A program made the position numbers and the translations under genes. Below the pieces are notes generated by a model. It did not search any database. It was not told where the DNA came from and worked only from the letters and a program-made list of their open reading frames with translations. 14,002 nt of DNA from Kordiimonadaceae bacterium (lineage in GTDB: Bacteria; Pseudomonadota; Alphaproteobacteria; Sphingomonadales; Kordiimonadaceae), in NCBI GenBank assembly GCA_014238195.1, contig JABABO010000026.1, positions 1 to 14,002 of the forward strand, given 5' to 3'. Positions 1 to 7,672 of this stretch are shown here, piece by piece. Numbering within the stretch: position 1 is the first letter of the stretch; each line of letters begins with the position of its first letter.

Positions 1-1838
1 ACACTTTCACCGTTATTGATTTTTACTTCTAATATTTTGCCAGGCATTGGTGCTGTGACTGTTCCAGGTCCATCGCTTTCATCTGTGCCAATATGCACAC
101 TGGCATGGCGTTTGGGAACGATTGTTGCACATTCCTTAATTATCGTGACGCATGTATCGGTAATTTCAGCAATCAACGTATGTGTGTGACCGTCCAGTGT
201 TATGCGGTATTTATGGCAACCCAAGTTTTCTGCTGCAATAGAAAAGGCTTGGTCAAGAACCCGTATGGTATTGTGATGTCTTGTTGCTTTAATCCTTTCA
301 CCGTCTTGGCCATCAAATAAAAAATCTTCATTATTTGGCAGGTTCATGCGGAAATTATCTTGGATAAGCCAAGGGTCATTGCTTGCTGGTGAACTGCGGT
401 GGGCACGGATAATGGCTGCGCCTATTGCGTAATCTTGTGCTTTGATTGATTGTTGTGGTATAAGGTCAGCTTCATGCTCTGCTATAAAGCCCGTATGCAC
501 ATCACCCTTCATAAAAGCAGGGTGGGCCACTGCACCCGCAATAAAATCACGATTTGTTGCTAGACCAGAAACAGCCGTTTCTTTGACCAAATTTTGCATA
601 GCTGCAAGTGCGCACGCACGGTCAGCCCCCCATGTGATCAATTTAGCAATCATTGGGTCATAATAGACTGTTACATGATCACCCGCTTGCACACCTGTGT
701 CAATACGACAGCCATCCGCTAGGGGCATAAAGGGGTCGAATAAACCAATTTTACCTATTGATGGCATGAAATTATTGTTTGGGTCTTCTGCGTACAAACG
801 GGCCTCAAAGGCATGACCCTTTAAGTGACTGAGAATTTCATCTTGGCTTAAGGGCAGGGGCTTGCCTTCGGCAACACGGATTTGCCATTCAACCAGATCA
901 ACACCAGTGATCATTTCTGTGACAGGGTGTTCCACTTGCAAGCGGGTGTTCATTTCCATAAAATAAAAAGCATCCTCCCGCAGTCCTTTTGCCACATCAA
1001 CAATAAATTCAACAGTACCAGCACCCTTATAAGCAATCGCGTCCGCAGCTTTCACAGCGGCTTCGCCCATTATACGGCGCATTTCATTGGTCATACCTGG
1101 CGCGGGGGCTTCCTCTAGCACTTTTTGATGGCGGCGCTGTAAACTGCAATCGCGCTCAAGCAAATGCACGGCTTTACCGTCTGGCCCACCAAAGACTTGC
1201 ACTTCGATATGGCGTGGTCTGGTGATCAGCTTTTCTATGAGAAGTTTGGGATTACCAAAACTATTTTGACCTTCGCGGGCTGCTGCCTCGACAGCGGATT
1301 TTAGGTCTAATGGATTTTCAACAGTGCGCATACCCTTGCCGCCGCCGCCAGCAACGGCTTTTATCAGGACAGGATAGCCAATGCTATCAGCTTCCAGCTG
1401 TAACGTGTCTAAGTCTTGATCCTCACCGTGGTAGCCAGGAACAACAGGAACACCTGCGTCAATCATGATTTGTTTAGCCGTGCCTTTTAGCGCCATCGCA
1501 CGCATGGCATCACCGCTTGGACCAATGAAGGTAATGTCGTTGGCTGCACACAGATCTGTAAATTCAGGATTTTCACTGAGAAAGCCATAGCCAGGATGGA
1601 TAGCATCTGCACCTGTGCGTTTGGCGGCTGCGATAATCTTATCGGCGACAAGATAACTTTGACTGGCTTCTGGGGCGCCGATCTGCACAGCTTCATCTGC
1701 CATTGCGACAAACATTGCCTGTTCATCAACGCTTGAGTGCACAGCAACCGTTTTAATACCAAGTCGCTGGGCGGTTTTTATAATACGACAAGCGATTTCC
1801 CCGCGATTGGCGATAAGGATTTTTCTAATATTTTTCAT
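1..1838 (-). CDS. mccA: Methylcrotonyl-CoA carboxylase alpha (biotin carboxylase/carrier) subunit, 3' end missing
   Basis: This is the ATP-dependent biotin carboxylase subunit of an acyl-CoA carboxylase. It carboxylates its own biotin, which the beta subunit then uses to convert 3-methylcrotonyl-CoA to 3-methylglutaconyl-CoA in leucine breakdown. 612 residues are visible. The N-terminal biotin carboxylase domain opens with KILIANRGEIACRI. The ATP-grasp glycine loop K160-AVAGGGGKGMR and the signature MEMNTRLQVEHPVTE (from residue 294) are intact. The frame leaves the window inside the biotinyl domain just after APMPGK (596-601), so the biotinylated lysine is not seen. The start is the ATG four bases after the liuC stop; the Shine-Dalgarno is weak, suggesting translational coupling. 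Propionyl- or geranyl-CoA carboxylase alpha would look similar; the substrate call rests on the neighbouring liuC and mccB. Confidence 0.9.
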   Translation of the reverse strand, partial: MKNIRKILIANRGEIACRIIKTAQRLGIKTVAVHSSVDEQAMFVAMADEAVQIGAPEASQSYLVADKIIAAAKRTGADAIHPGYGFLSENPEFTDLCAANDITFIGPSGDAMRAMALKGTAKQIMIDAGVPVVPGYHGEDQDLDTLQLEADSIGYPVLIKAVAGGGGKGMRTVENPLDLKSAVEAAAREGQNSFGNPKLLIEKLITRPRHIEVQVFGGPDGKAVHLLERDCSLQRRHQKVLEEAPAPGMTNEMRRIMGEAAVKAADAIAYKGAGTVEFIVDVAKGLREDAFYFMEMNTRLQVEHPVTEMITGVDLVEWQIRVAEGKPLPLSQDEILSHLKGHAFEARLYAEDPNNNFMPSIGKIGLFDPFMPLADGCRIDTGVQAGDHVTVYYDPMIAKLITWGADRACALAAMQNLVKETAVSGLATNRDFIAGAVAHPAFMKGDVHTGFIAEHEADLIPQQSIKAQDYAIGAAIIRAHRSSPASNDPWLIQDNFRMNLPNNEDFLFDGQDGERIKATRHHNTIRVLDQAFSIAAENLGCHKYRITLDGHTHTLIAEITDTCVTIIKECATIVPKRHASVHIGTDESDGPGTVTAPMPGKILEVKINNGES

Positions 1839-1842
1839 AGAC

Positions 1843-2661
1843 TTAATTCTTTTTTGGCTTGAGACTGGCCCAGTTTGGCTTGCGTTTATCCAGAAAAGCC
1901 TGCAATCCTTCACGGCCTTCCTCGCTTATGCGCCGGGTGGCTATGCGCTCGGCGGTATCTAAGCGTAAGGCATCGGTGATCGGCTGACCAGCAAGGTCTC
2001 GCACAAGGGATTTTGCGTCTGCCACAGCACTTGGGGCAGCAATTTGATAATTTTGCGCATAAGCTATTGCGCTGTTCAGTGCGCTTGATGCGTCTTCTGC
2101 GATTGTATGAACAAGGCCGATTTGATGGGCGGAGGTGCAATCAAATCGCTCACCGCTAAGGAAATAGCGCCGTGCATGGCGTGGCCCAATAGCATGGATT
2201 ACATAGGGCGATATTGTAGCAGGCGTTAAACCAAGTTTCACTTCTGAAAGGGCAAAACGTGTGTCTTGGGCAGCAATCACCATATCAGAGCATGCCAGCA
2301 GGCCTACGCCGCCGCCCATTACAGCACCGTGTGCTACAGCGATAACGGGCTTGCTGCTACGATTGATCGTGTCTAACATATCTGATAGTGCGACAGCATC
2401 ATTGATGTTTTCTTGTTTGCTAAAGTGCGCTGCTTTTTTCATCCAATTGAGGTCGGCCCCCGCTGAAAAGCTTTTACCTTTCCCTGAAAGAATAACTGCC
2501 CGCACATGGTCATCGTCGTTGATCTGAGTGAATATAGTGCGCAAGCAAGCAATGACATTTTCATTAAACGCATTGTGCACTTCTGCGCGGTTTAAAGTCA
2601 CAAAAGCAGTGCCGTTTGCATCAATTTCTAATAATACATCGTCATTTGAGGTCTTTGTCAT
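1843..2661 (-). CDS. liuC: Methylglutaconyl-CoA hydratase (enoyl-CoA hydratase/isomerase family)
   Basis: A crotonase-fold protein of 272 residues, predicted to hydrate 3-methylglutaconyl-CoA to HMG-CoA, the step after the carboxylase. The oxyanion-hole segment SAGADLNWM (66-74) is typical of LiuC proteins. The second oxyanion loop is GGGVG (116-120), where many crotonases carry a glutamate nearby; SEVKLGL keeps a glutamate at residue 140. The start is the ATG at 2661, preceded by AGGCG; an upstream TTG at 2691 would add ten residues overlapping mccB and has no better ribosome site. It lies 10 bases after mccB and 4 bases before mccA, so the three are almost certainly one operon. A geranyl-pathway (AtuE-like) role is the main alternative. 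Confidence 0.87.
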   Translation of the reverse strand: MTKTSNDDVLLEIDANGTAFVTLNRAEVHNAFNENVIACLRTIFTQINDDDHVRAVILSGKGKSFSAGADLNWMKKAAHFSKQENINDAVALSDMLDTINRSSKPVIAVAHGAVMGGGVGLLACSDMVIAAQDTRFALSEVKLGLTPATISPYVIHAIGPRHARRYFLSGERFDCTSAHQIGLVHTIAEDASSALNSAIAYAQNYQIAAPSAVADAKSLVRDLAGQPITDALRLDTAERIATRRISEEGREGLQAFLDKRKPNWASLKPKKN

Positions 2662-2671
2662 TGTCACGCCT

Positions 2672-4279
2672 TTACATGCGGAACACACCAAAGCGTGTGT
2701 CTTCTATGGGTTTGTTCAAGCTCGCTGAGAGTGCAAGTGCTAGTGTACGTCGTGTGTCGGCAGGGTCGATGACACCATCATCCCAAAGCCGAGCGCTGGC
2801 GTAGGTCGGGTGGCCTTGTTTTTCATACATGTCGCGCACGGGGGCTTTGAAGTCTTCTTCTTCGCTGTCAGACCATGTTTCACCGCGGGCTTCCATACCG
2901 TCGCGCTTTACCGTAGCTAAGACACCAGCTGCTTGTTCGCCGCCCATCACACTGATACGGGCATTGGGCCACATCCATAAAAAGCGCGGGTTATAAGCAC
3001 GGCCACACATGCCATAATTGCCTGCACCGTAACTACCCCCAATCAAGACTGTGAATTTAGGAACAGAGGCACAGGCCACAGCCGTAACAAGCTTAGCACC
3101 ATCGCGGGCGATACCGTTATTTTCATATTGCTTCCCGACCATAAAACCCGTGACATTTTGCAAAAACAACAGTGGAATCTTCCGCTGGCAGGCAAGTTCA
3201 ATAAAATGAGTACCCTTCAAGGCGCATTCACTAAAAATAACGCCGTTATTAGCGATAATAGCTATGGGCATGCCGTGGATATGTGCAAACCCGCAAACAA
3301 GTGTTTCGCCGTATAGTTTTTTAAATTCGTCAAAGTCACTATCATCTACAATACGGGCGATAATTTCGCGCACATCATAAGGCTTGCGGATGTCTTTGGG
3401 GATAACCCCGTATATTTCGCTTATCTTATGACGAGGTTCAACAGGGTTTTGCAGTTTAAGGGTGATGTGTTTTTTTCGGTTCAATTTTGCGATGATCTGC
3501 CGCGTGATATTTAATGCATGTGCATCGTCTTTTGCGAGATGGTCGGCAACACCCGATGTGCGCGCATGCACATCACCGCCGCCTAAGTCCTCTGCGCTGA
3601 CGATCTCGCCCGTTGCTGCTTTCACGAGCGGTGGGCCTGCCAAAAAGATTGTGCCTTGGTTTTGTACAATGATACTTTCATCTGACATCGCAGGGACATA
3701 AGCACCGCCAGCTGTACAACTACCCATCACGACAGCGATTTGCGGGATTCCAACTGCTGACATTTGCGCTTGATTATAAAAAATGCGCCCGAAGTGGTTT
3801 TTATCCGGAAAAACATCATCTTGATTGGGCAAGTTAGCGCCGCCGCTATCAACCAAATAAATGCACGGAAGATTATTTTGCATGGCTATTTCTTGGGCGC
3901 GGAGGTGTTTTTTAACGGTCATAGGATAGTAGGTTCCCCCTTTTACTGTGGCATCATTGCAGACAATCATACACTGGGTGCCGCTTACCTGACCAATGCC
4001 GGCAATCACACCGGCTGCGGCGATGTCACCACCATACATCCCATACGCAGCTAATTGCGATGTTTCTAAAAAAGCTGTACCAGGGTCAAGGAGACATTGA
4101 ACGCGGTCACGGGGCAGAAGTTTGCCACGTGATAAATGTTTTTCGCGCGCTCGCTCATGCCCCCCAAGCGCTATTTGGCTCACCAGCGAATTTAGCTGAT
4201 CTACTTGTTCTTGCATATGCGCTTTGTTTTCAAAAAACGCATCAGATGCGGTGTCGAGAGTAGATTGCAATATAGACAT
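2672..4279 (-). CDS. mccB: Methylcrotonyl-CoA carboxylase beta (carboxyltransferase) subunit
   Basis: The carboxyltransferase subunit moves the carboxyl group from carboxybiotin to 3-methylcrotonyl-CoA. The protein is 535 residues, the usual length for MCC beta. Two crotonase-like halves are visible: an N-half with GSCTAGGAYVPAMSD (186-200) and a C-half with GGSYGAGNYGMCGRAY (414-429) followed by the conserved PNARISVMGGEQAAGVL region. A bulky Tyr sits at residue 417; as I recall, geranyl-CoA carboxylases have Gly at the equivalent place, which favours MCC, but this was not aligned. The start is the ATG at 4279 with GGGGA six bases upstream; a TTG at 4291 would place the ribosome site inside the gene. 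It is the first gene of the minus-strand operon. No isovaleryl-CoA dehydrogenase (liuA) precedes it here. Confidence 0.92.
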   Translation of the reverse strand: MSILQSTLDTASDAFFENKAHMQEQVDQLNSLVSQIALGGHERAREKHLSRGKLLPRDRVQCLLDPGTAFLETSQLAAYGMYGGDIAAAGVIAGIGQVSGTQCMIVCNDATVKGGTYYPMTVKKHLRAQEIAMQNNLPCIYLVDSGGANLPNQDDVFPDKNHFGRIFYNQAQMSAVGIPQIAVVMGSCTAGGAYVPAMSDESIIVQNQGTIFLAGPPLVKAATGEIVSAEDLGGGDVHARTSGVADHLAKDDAHALNITRQIIAKLNRKKHITLKLQNPVEPRHKISEIYGVIPKDIRKPYDVREIIARIVDDSDFDEFKKLYGETLVCGFAHIHGMPIAIIANNGVIFSECALKGTHFIELACQRKIPLLFLQNVTGFMVGKQYENNGIARDGAKLVTAVACASVPKFTVLIGGSYGAGNYGMCGRAYNPRFLWMWPNARISVMGGEQAAGVLATVKRDGMEARGETWSDSEEEDFKAPVRDMYEKQGHPTYASARLWDDGVIDPADTRRTLALALSASLNKPIEDTRFGVFRM

Positions 4280-4327
4280 ATTTTTCCCCAAACATGGAAG
4301 GAATTTTCGGGATTATTGAGAATATCG

Positions 4328-4357
4328 TTAAGTTTATTGTTTACCGATGAAACTTAA
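4328..4357. promoter_or_regulatory. 8-bp dyad between mccB and the LysR gene, candidate operator
   Basis: TTAAGTTT (4328-4335) and its exact reverse complement AAACTTAA (4350-4357) are separated by 14 bases, giving a 30-bp symmetric site in the divergent intergenic region. LysR-type regulators usually bind interrupted dyads in the gap between themselves and a divergently transcribed target, so this is the natural candidate site. A smaller dyad, ATAGA-N5-TCTAT (4414-4428), overlaps the LysR start and could serve autoregulation. Binding is inferred only; no clear -35/-10 pair was found for either direction. Confidence 0.45.
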
Positions 4358-4429
4358 TTGGCAATATATCCGTATTTTTGCTATTGGTAAAATTGATGAT
4401 AAAAATATTATTGATAGATAGTGTCTATA

Positions 4430-5299
4430 ATGGAATTATATTTAATTAAGTATTTTTTAGCCGTTGTTGAAGCGGGAAGTTTCACTCGTGCCGCCAAGCG
4501 CGTATTTGTGACCCAGCCAACGCTGTCATCGGGTGTGAAAAAATTGGAAGACCAGCTTGGCCAATCACTCTTTGAGCGTACAAACAGACGGGTGTTTCTG
4601 ACGAATGCGGGCACTAAGTTTTTACCCCGCGCCAAAGCTATCATGCATGAATGTAACATGGCGATGCAGGTCCTGTCAGAAGATACAGCAAGCCCAGTTT
4701 TACGGATCGGCCTGTTATCGACTATATCCCCAGAAATCGCGCGGAAACTCTTCATGTCTTTTCGCACCGAGCACCCAGAAGTGGTGATCACAGTATTTGA
4801 TGGCACAGAACAAGAGCTGCTGAATAGAACTGAGGACCGAAGCCTTGACTATGCATTAACGCTATCGCGCAGTAAACAACCAGATCATTTAATTCCTTTA
4901 TTGACAGAAGGTTATAAATTTGTGCTGGCGAAGGATCACCCGCTTGTTGGAAAATCCATTGTAACTGCACAAGACCTGAGTGATGAGCATATGGTCGTGC
5001 GCAGTCGCTGTGAAGTCCTGTCGGAAACCAGTCGATATTTTACGGATCAAAATATTAGGCCGCGCTTAATCTATCGTACAAATAATGATGAGCGGGCGAT
5101 TGCTATGGTCGCTTCGGGTCTAGGGGGCACGATATTGCCAGACTGTATGACAAACAATGATCGTATTGCAGCCTTTACATTAAAGGGGTTTGATTATCAG
5201 CGCACAATCGCGCTTATTACACCACACTTTCGGATGCAAGACCACACCCAAGCGGCGGCAATAGACTTTGAAAATCACGCTCAAAACTATCAATTTTAG
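4430..5299 (+). CDS. LysR-family transcriptional regulator
   Basis: A 289-residue LysR-type regulator. The N-terminal winged helix-turn-helix (about residues 1-60) shows the family pattern: YFLAVVEAGSFTRAAKRVFV, then TQPTLSSGVKKLEDQLG, then LFERTNRRVFLTNAG. A substrate-binding domain of the periplasmic-binding-protein type occupies roughly residues 88-285. Two starts are possible: GTG at 4421 and ATG at 4430. Neither has a convincing Shine-Dalgarno, and the ATG gives the commoner LysR beginning. It is divergent from the mccB-liuC-mccA operon and convergent with threonine ammonia-lyase. Its position suggests control of the mcc operon, but the effector cannot be read from sequence. Known liu regulators are MerR-type (LiuR) or TetR-type (LiuQ), so this would be a different arrangement. 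Confidence 0.9.
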   Translation: MELYLIKYFLAVVEAGSFTRAAKRVFVTQPTLSSGVKKLEDQLGQSLFERTNRRVFLTNAGTKFLPRAKAIMHECNMAMQVLSEDTASPVLRIGLLSTISPEIARKLFMSFRTEHPEVVITVFDGTEQELLNRTEDRSLDYALTLSRSKQPDHLIPLLTEGYKFVLAKDHPLVGKSIVTAQDLSDEHMVVRSRCEVLSETSRYFTDQNIRPRLIYRTNNDERAIAMVASGLGGTILPDCMTNNDRIAAFTLKGFDYQRTIALITPHFRMQDHTQAAAIDFENHAQNYQF

Positions 5300-5318
5300 T
5301 GTCTTGTGACATTTCAGG

Positions 5319-5345
5319 TGCCGCTAGCGCTAGAGCTGCCGCTAG
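5319..5345. repeat. Short direct repeat and palindrome between convergent stops
   Basis: TGCCGCTAG occurs at 5319-5327 and again at 5337-5345, with the 10-bp palindrome CTAGCGCTAG at 5324-5333 between and overlapping them. The second copy contains the stop codon of the threonine ammonia-lyase gene. There is no T-run, so it is not a standard intrinsic terminator for either convergent gene. It is probably a small local duplication. Confidence 0.4.
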
Positions 5346-6574
5346 ACTGTTTTCGCACTATTAACATTAAAGCCACTCTCTTCTAATGCCGTCACAAGTT
5401 TCGCTGCATGAGCGCGGTCTTTGGTTTCAACAACCAGTTCCATTTCGGTCATCTTAAGGGAAACAGCCCCAAATTCCCGTTGGTGTTTTACCTCCAAAAC
5501 ATTGGCGCCGATCTGGGCCACGACCTTGGTCACTTTTGCTAAGTTACCTGGGATATCAATCATTTCTATGCGTAAACGCGACAGACGTCCATCACGGGCC
5601 ATGCCGCGCATAATAGCACTGGCAAGCATACGACTATCAATGTTCCCACCTGTTAGGATCATGCCGACTTTGTGCCCTTTAAAGACTTCAGGGTATTGAC
5701 GCATCGCTGCCAATGATATGGCCGCTGCGCCTTCAACAACAACCTTTTCCACTTCCATCAGCAATACAATGGCTGCCTCGATACGGGTTTCTTCAACAAT
5801 CAGAATTTCGTCAACCAATTCACGAACACATTTCTGGGCATTAATGCCTGGCGTGTTCACCGCAATCCCTTCGGCAATCGTAATGTTGTTACCCATTAGA
5901 TTACTGCCATCCATGACTGACTTCATAGATGGAAAGGCTTCTGTCTGCACGCCGATGATCCGTATGTTTGGGTTCATATGCTTAGCGATTGTTGCAACAC
6001 CCGATATCAATCCGCCGCCGCCAATCGGCACAATGAGCGTATCTAGGTCTGGTATTTCTTGCAACATTTCAAGGCCCACAGTGCCTTGGCCAGCCATTAC
6101 AAGTGGATCATCAAACGGGTGAATGAAGGTTAAATTATTCTCCGTTGCCATTTTAAGCGCGGCTTCTGTTGCTTCTTCTAACTTCGCGCCAACAAGTTTT
6201 ACATGCGCCCCTAATTCTTCTGTGCGTTTGACTTTATTGAATGGGGTTCCTTCAGGCATGATAATCGTTGTAGGAATGCCAAGGCGACTAGCATGATAGC
6301 TAACCCCCTGTGCATGATTTCCCGCTGACATGGCGATAACACCTTTTGTGTCCTTGGGTAACGAGAGCAGCTTATTCAAAGCCCCACGTTCTTTATAAGC
6401 AGCCGTAAATTGGAAGTTTTCAAATTTCAAATAAACTTCAGCACCCGTTATGTTTGACAGAGTGATTGACTTACTGATGGCTGTTCGGTTTACGGCCCCT
6501 TCAATGGCATCGGCAGCCAGCATTACGTCGTTTGCTGTTATTGGTGCTGTTATTGGTAAGTTTTTACCTGCCAT
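5342..6574 (-). CDS. ilvA: Threonine ammonia-lyase with C-terminal ACT domain
   Basis: A PLP enzyme of 410 residues that deaminates L-threonine to 2-oxobutanoate, a precursor for isoleucine or for propionyl-CoA. The PLP lysine is K61 in FTAAYKERGA (commonly FTGSFKERGA). SAGNHAQGV (83-91) and the phosphate-binding GGGGL (185-189) are present. A single ACT domain runs from about residue 334 to 405, the layout of the ~400-residue single-ACT form rather than the ~500-residue biosynthetic enzyme with two regulatory ACT-like domains. The start is the ATG at 6574 with a strong GGAGG upstream; a TTG at 6592 lies before that site and is rejected. Its 65-base leader ends at the left MITE-like repeat. 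Biosynthetic and degradative roles cannot be separated from sequence; tdcB would be an alternative name. Confidence 0.9.
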   Translation of the reverse strand: MAGKNLPITAPITANDVMLAADAIEGAVNRTAISKSITLSNITGAEVYLKFENFQFTAAYKERGALNKLLSLPKDTKGVIAMSAGNHAQGVSYHASRLGIPTTIIMPEGTPFNKVKRTEELGAHVKLVGAKLEEATEAALKMATENNLTFIHPFDDPLVMAGQGTVGLEMLQEIPDLDTLIVPIGGGGLISGVATIAKHMNPNIRIIGVQTEAFPSMKSVMDGSNLMGNNITIAEGIAVNTPGINAQKCVRELVDEILIVEETRIEAAIVLLMEVEKVVVEGAAAISLAAMRQYPEVFKGHKVGMILTGGNIDSRMLASAIMRGMARDGRLSRLRIEMIDIPGNLAKVTKVVAQIGANVLEVKHQREFGAVSLKMTEMELVVETKDRAHAAKLVTALEESGFNVNSAKTV

Positions 6575-6639
6575 TTTATCCTCCGTCCTCAATACAGTGT
6601 GTCACTCGATGCTACAAGCTTTATTCATGTTACTGCACA

Positions 6640-6746
6640 TATAGCCAAATGCGGTGAATTTTGATCACCACATTGGGCTATAAGTCTTTATGTCGGTTCG
6701 ACTTATCAATAAATAATGATTTCATTATTTATTGGTCTCGCTATAA
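6640..6746 (+). repeat. MITE-like palindromic repeat, left copy (inverted relative to 7883-7989)
   Basis: A 107-bp element whose reverse complement recurs at 7883-7989, with 99 of 107 bases matching by hand alignment. Homology stops sharply at both ends. The ends are TATAGCC and CGCTATAA, so each terminus is TA plus an imperfect inverted GC-containing tip, compatible with a TA-duplicating (IS630/mariner-type) miniature element. Internally it holds an 18-bp imperfect stem (TATAGCC at 6640 to GGCTATA at 6676-6682), a 7-bp ATAAGTC/GACTTAT dyad and a perfect 12-bp stem AATAAATAATGA/TCATTATTTATT with a TT loop. No coding frame is evident. Confidence 0.8.
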
Positions 6747-6757
6747 CTTTATATAAG

Positions 6758-6788
6758 TCGGCTGTCTAGTGCGTAATCCGACAGCTGA
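6758..6788. repeat. 9-bp inverted repeat just right of the MITE copy
   Basis: TCGGCTGTC (6758-6766) pairs with GACAGCTGA (6780-6788) apart from one G/T position, with a 13-base spacer. No T-run follows on either strand. It could be a regulator site or a remnant; nothing ties it to a specific gene. Confidence 0.35.
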
Positions 6789-6832
6789 AAAGCTATATGA
6801 AGGTTTCTTTTTTGCCTTTAGGTGTATATTTA

Positions 6833-6843
6833 TTGCAGTGCAA
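6833..6843. promoter_or_regulatory. Upstream TGC-N3-GCA palindrome, candidate PhaR operator 1
   Basis: TTGCAGTGCAA is a perfect odd palindrome containing TGC-AGT-GCA. PhaR/AniA-type PHA regulators of alphaproteobacteria are reported to recognise TGC/GCA palindromes of this form. Its centre (6838) lies 75 bp, about seven helical turns, upstream of a second such site before the phasin promoter. Binding is inferred. Confidence 0.5.
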
Positions 6844-6905
6844 GGAAATTTTCAAGCACCTATGGCATATAAAAATTATTTAAAAACAATAAGTTATAAA
6901 ATTTA

Positions 6906-6920
6906 TTGTGCAATGCACAA
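6906..6920. promoter_or_regulatory. Promoter-proximal TGC-N3-GCA palindrome, candidate PhaR operator 2
   Basis: TTGTGCAATGCACAA is a perfect 15-bp palindrome (7-bp arms, one central base) with TGC-AAT-GCA at its core. It ends eight bases before the -35 box of the phasin promoter, a position suited to repression or to control by DNA looping with the site at 6833-6843. PhaR represses phasin genes until PHA granules titrate it away; that this organism does so is inferred. Confidence 0.55.
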
Positions 6921-6928
6921 AAATATTG

Positions 6929-6957
6929 TTGACATTATGTTGCGGCGCACATATATT
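6929..6957 (+). promoter_or_regulatory. Sigma-70 promoter of the phasin gene
   Basis: A perfect -35 box TTGACA (6929-6934) is followed by a 17-base spacer and TATATT (6952-6957), five of six matches to the -10 consensus. Transcription would start near 6964, giving a leader of about 87 bases to the phasin ATG at 7051. This is the best promoter match found in the window and fits the high expression usual for phasins. Confidence 0.75.
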
Positions 6958-7050
6958 CCAATTCAACAACACAGCAACGGCTTGGCTGTTTTGACGGTGA
7001 GTATAGATTACAAACCACAAGCTTAAGAATTTTTAAAGAAGGAAAAAACA

Positions 7051-7656
7051 ATGACTGAAGCAACTGTAAAGAAAACAACTGGTAAAACAACAACACGTAA
7101 GTCACCTGCTAAAACTGCTGCGAAAAAAACTGCTGCGAAAAAAACAGCATCGGTGAAAACGGCTGCAAAGAAAACTGCAACACGTATAACAGAAGCAAAA
7201 AAAGCTGCTCCAAAAACAGCGAACGTTAAGTCAACTGTTGAAGCTGTAGCAAACGAAGCTAAAAAAGGTTTTGCCGCTTATTCTAGCTTCCTATCTGGCC
7301 CAACTTGGAACTTGTCAGCCCTTTATGACATCCAAGCAGCTAACTTCGCAGCAACTCGTGAAGCTGGTTCCGTGGTTGTTGAAGGTGTTAAATCTGCAAC
7401 AAGTCTGCAAACAGACCATGCTAAAGGCATGTTCGCTGAAGCGACAACTTCTGTCAAAGGTTTGTTTACTGGTGACCGTCCAGAAGTTTCGGTCTCAGCG
7501 ACAGTTGAAGCGGTTAAATCTTTTGCGGGCAAAAATGTTGACACTGCAAAAGCGACAAACGAAATTTATGTTGATACAGGCAAAAAAGTTGCTGGTATCG
7601 CAAAAACACGTTTCCAAGCCTCTATTGAGGAATTGCAAGCTGCTGCGTCTGCGTAA
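7051..7656 (+). CDS. PHA granule-associated protein (phasin) with histone-H1-like N-terminal tail
   Basis: A 201-residue protein in two parts. Residues 1-60 are very basic: 18 Lys/Arg against 2 Glu, with five consecutive KTAAK-type pentapeptides at 21-45, resembling histone H1 and the AAK-rich tails of PhaF/PhaM. Residues ~65-201 resemble the alphaproteobacterial phasin family (phasin_2 type): an amphipathic, Ala-rich helical region with FAAYSSFLSG, a Trp at 86, IQAANFAATREAG and a closing RFQASIEELQAAAS helix. The predicted role is to coat PHA granules and, through the basic tail, to contact DNA or the cell's nucleoid. A good AAGGA ribosome site precedes the ATG. A strong promoter and two candidate PhaR sites lie upstream; a terminator lies downstream. 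In the well-known PhaF the basic tail is C-terminal, so the order here is reversed. Confidence 0.8.
   Translation: MTEATVKKTTGKTTTRKSPAKTAAKKTAAKKTASVKTAAKKTATRITEAKKAAPKTANVKSTVEAVANEAKKGFAAYSSFLSGPTWNLSALYDIQAANFAATREAGSVVVEGVKSATSLQTDHAKGMFAEATTSVKGLFTGDRPEVSVSATVEAVKSFAGKNVDTAKATNEIYVDTGKKVAGIAKTRFQASIEELQAAASA
7111..7185 (+). repeat. In-frame 15-bp tandem repeat coding KTAAK units
   Basis: Five adjacent 15-base units code KTAAK, KTAAK, KTASV, KTAAK and KTATR. The first two (7111-7125 and 7126-7140) are identical at the DNA level, the rest diverged, so recent slippage is likely at the 5' end and the basic tail length may vary between strains. Confidence 0.8.
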
Positions 7657-7672
7657 TTAGTCGCTCAGCTTC

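Noticed and set aside
4408..4806. A 132-codon minus-strand open frame across the LysR gene
   Set aside because: It is a shadow of the LysR coding frame, with a composition unlike a real protein.
6769..7026. An 85-codon open frame upstream of the phasin gene
   Set aside because: It begins with a non-ATG codon, has no ribosome site, overlaps both candidate operators and the sigma-70 promoter, and its product resembles nothing.
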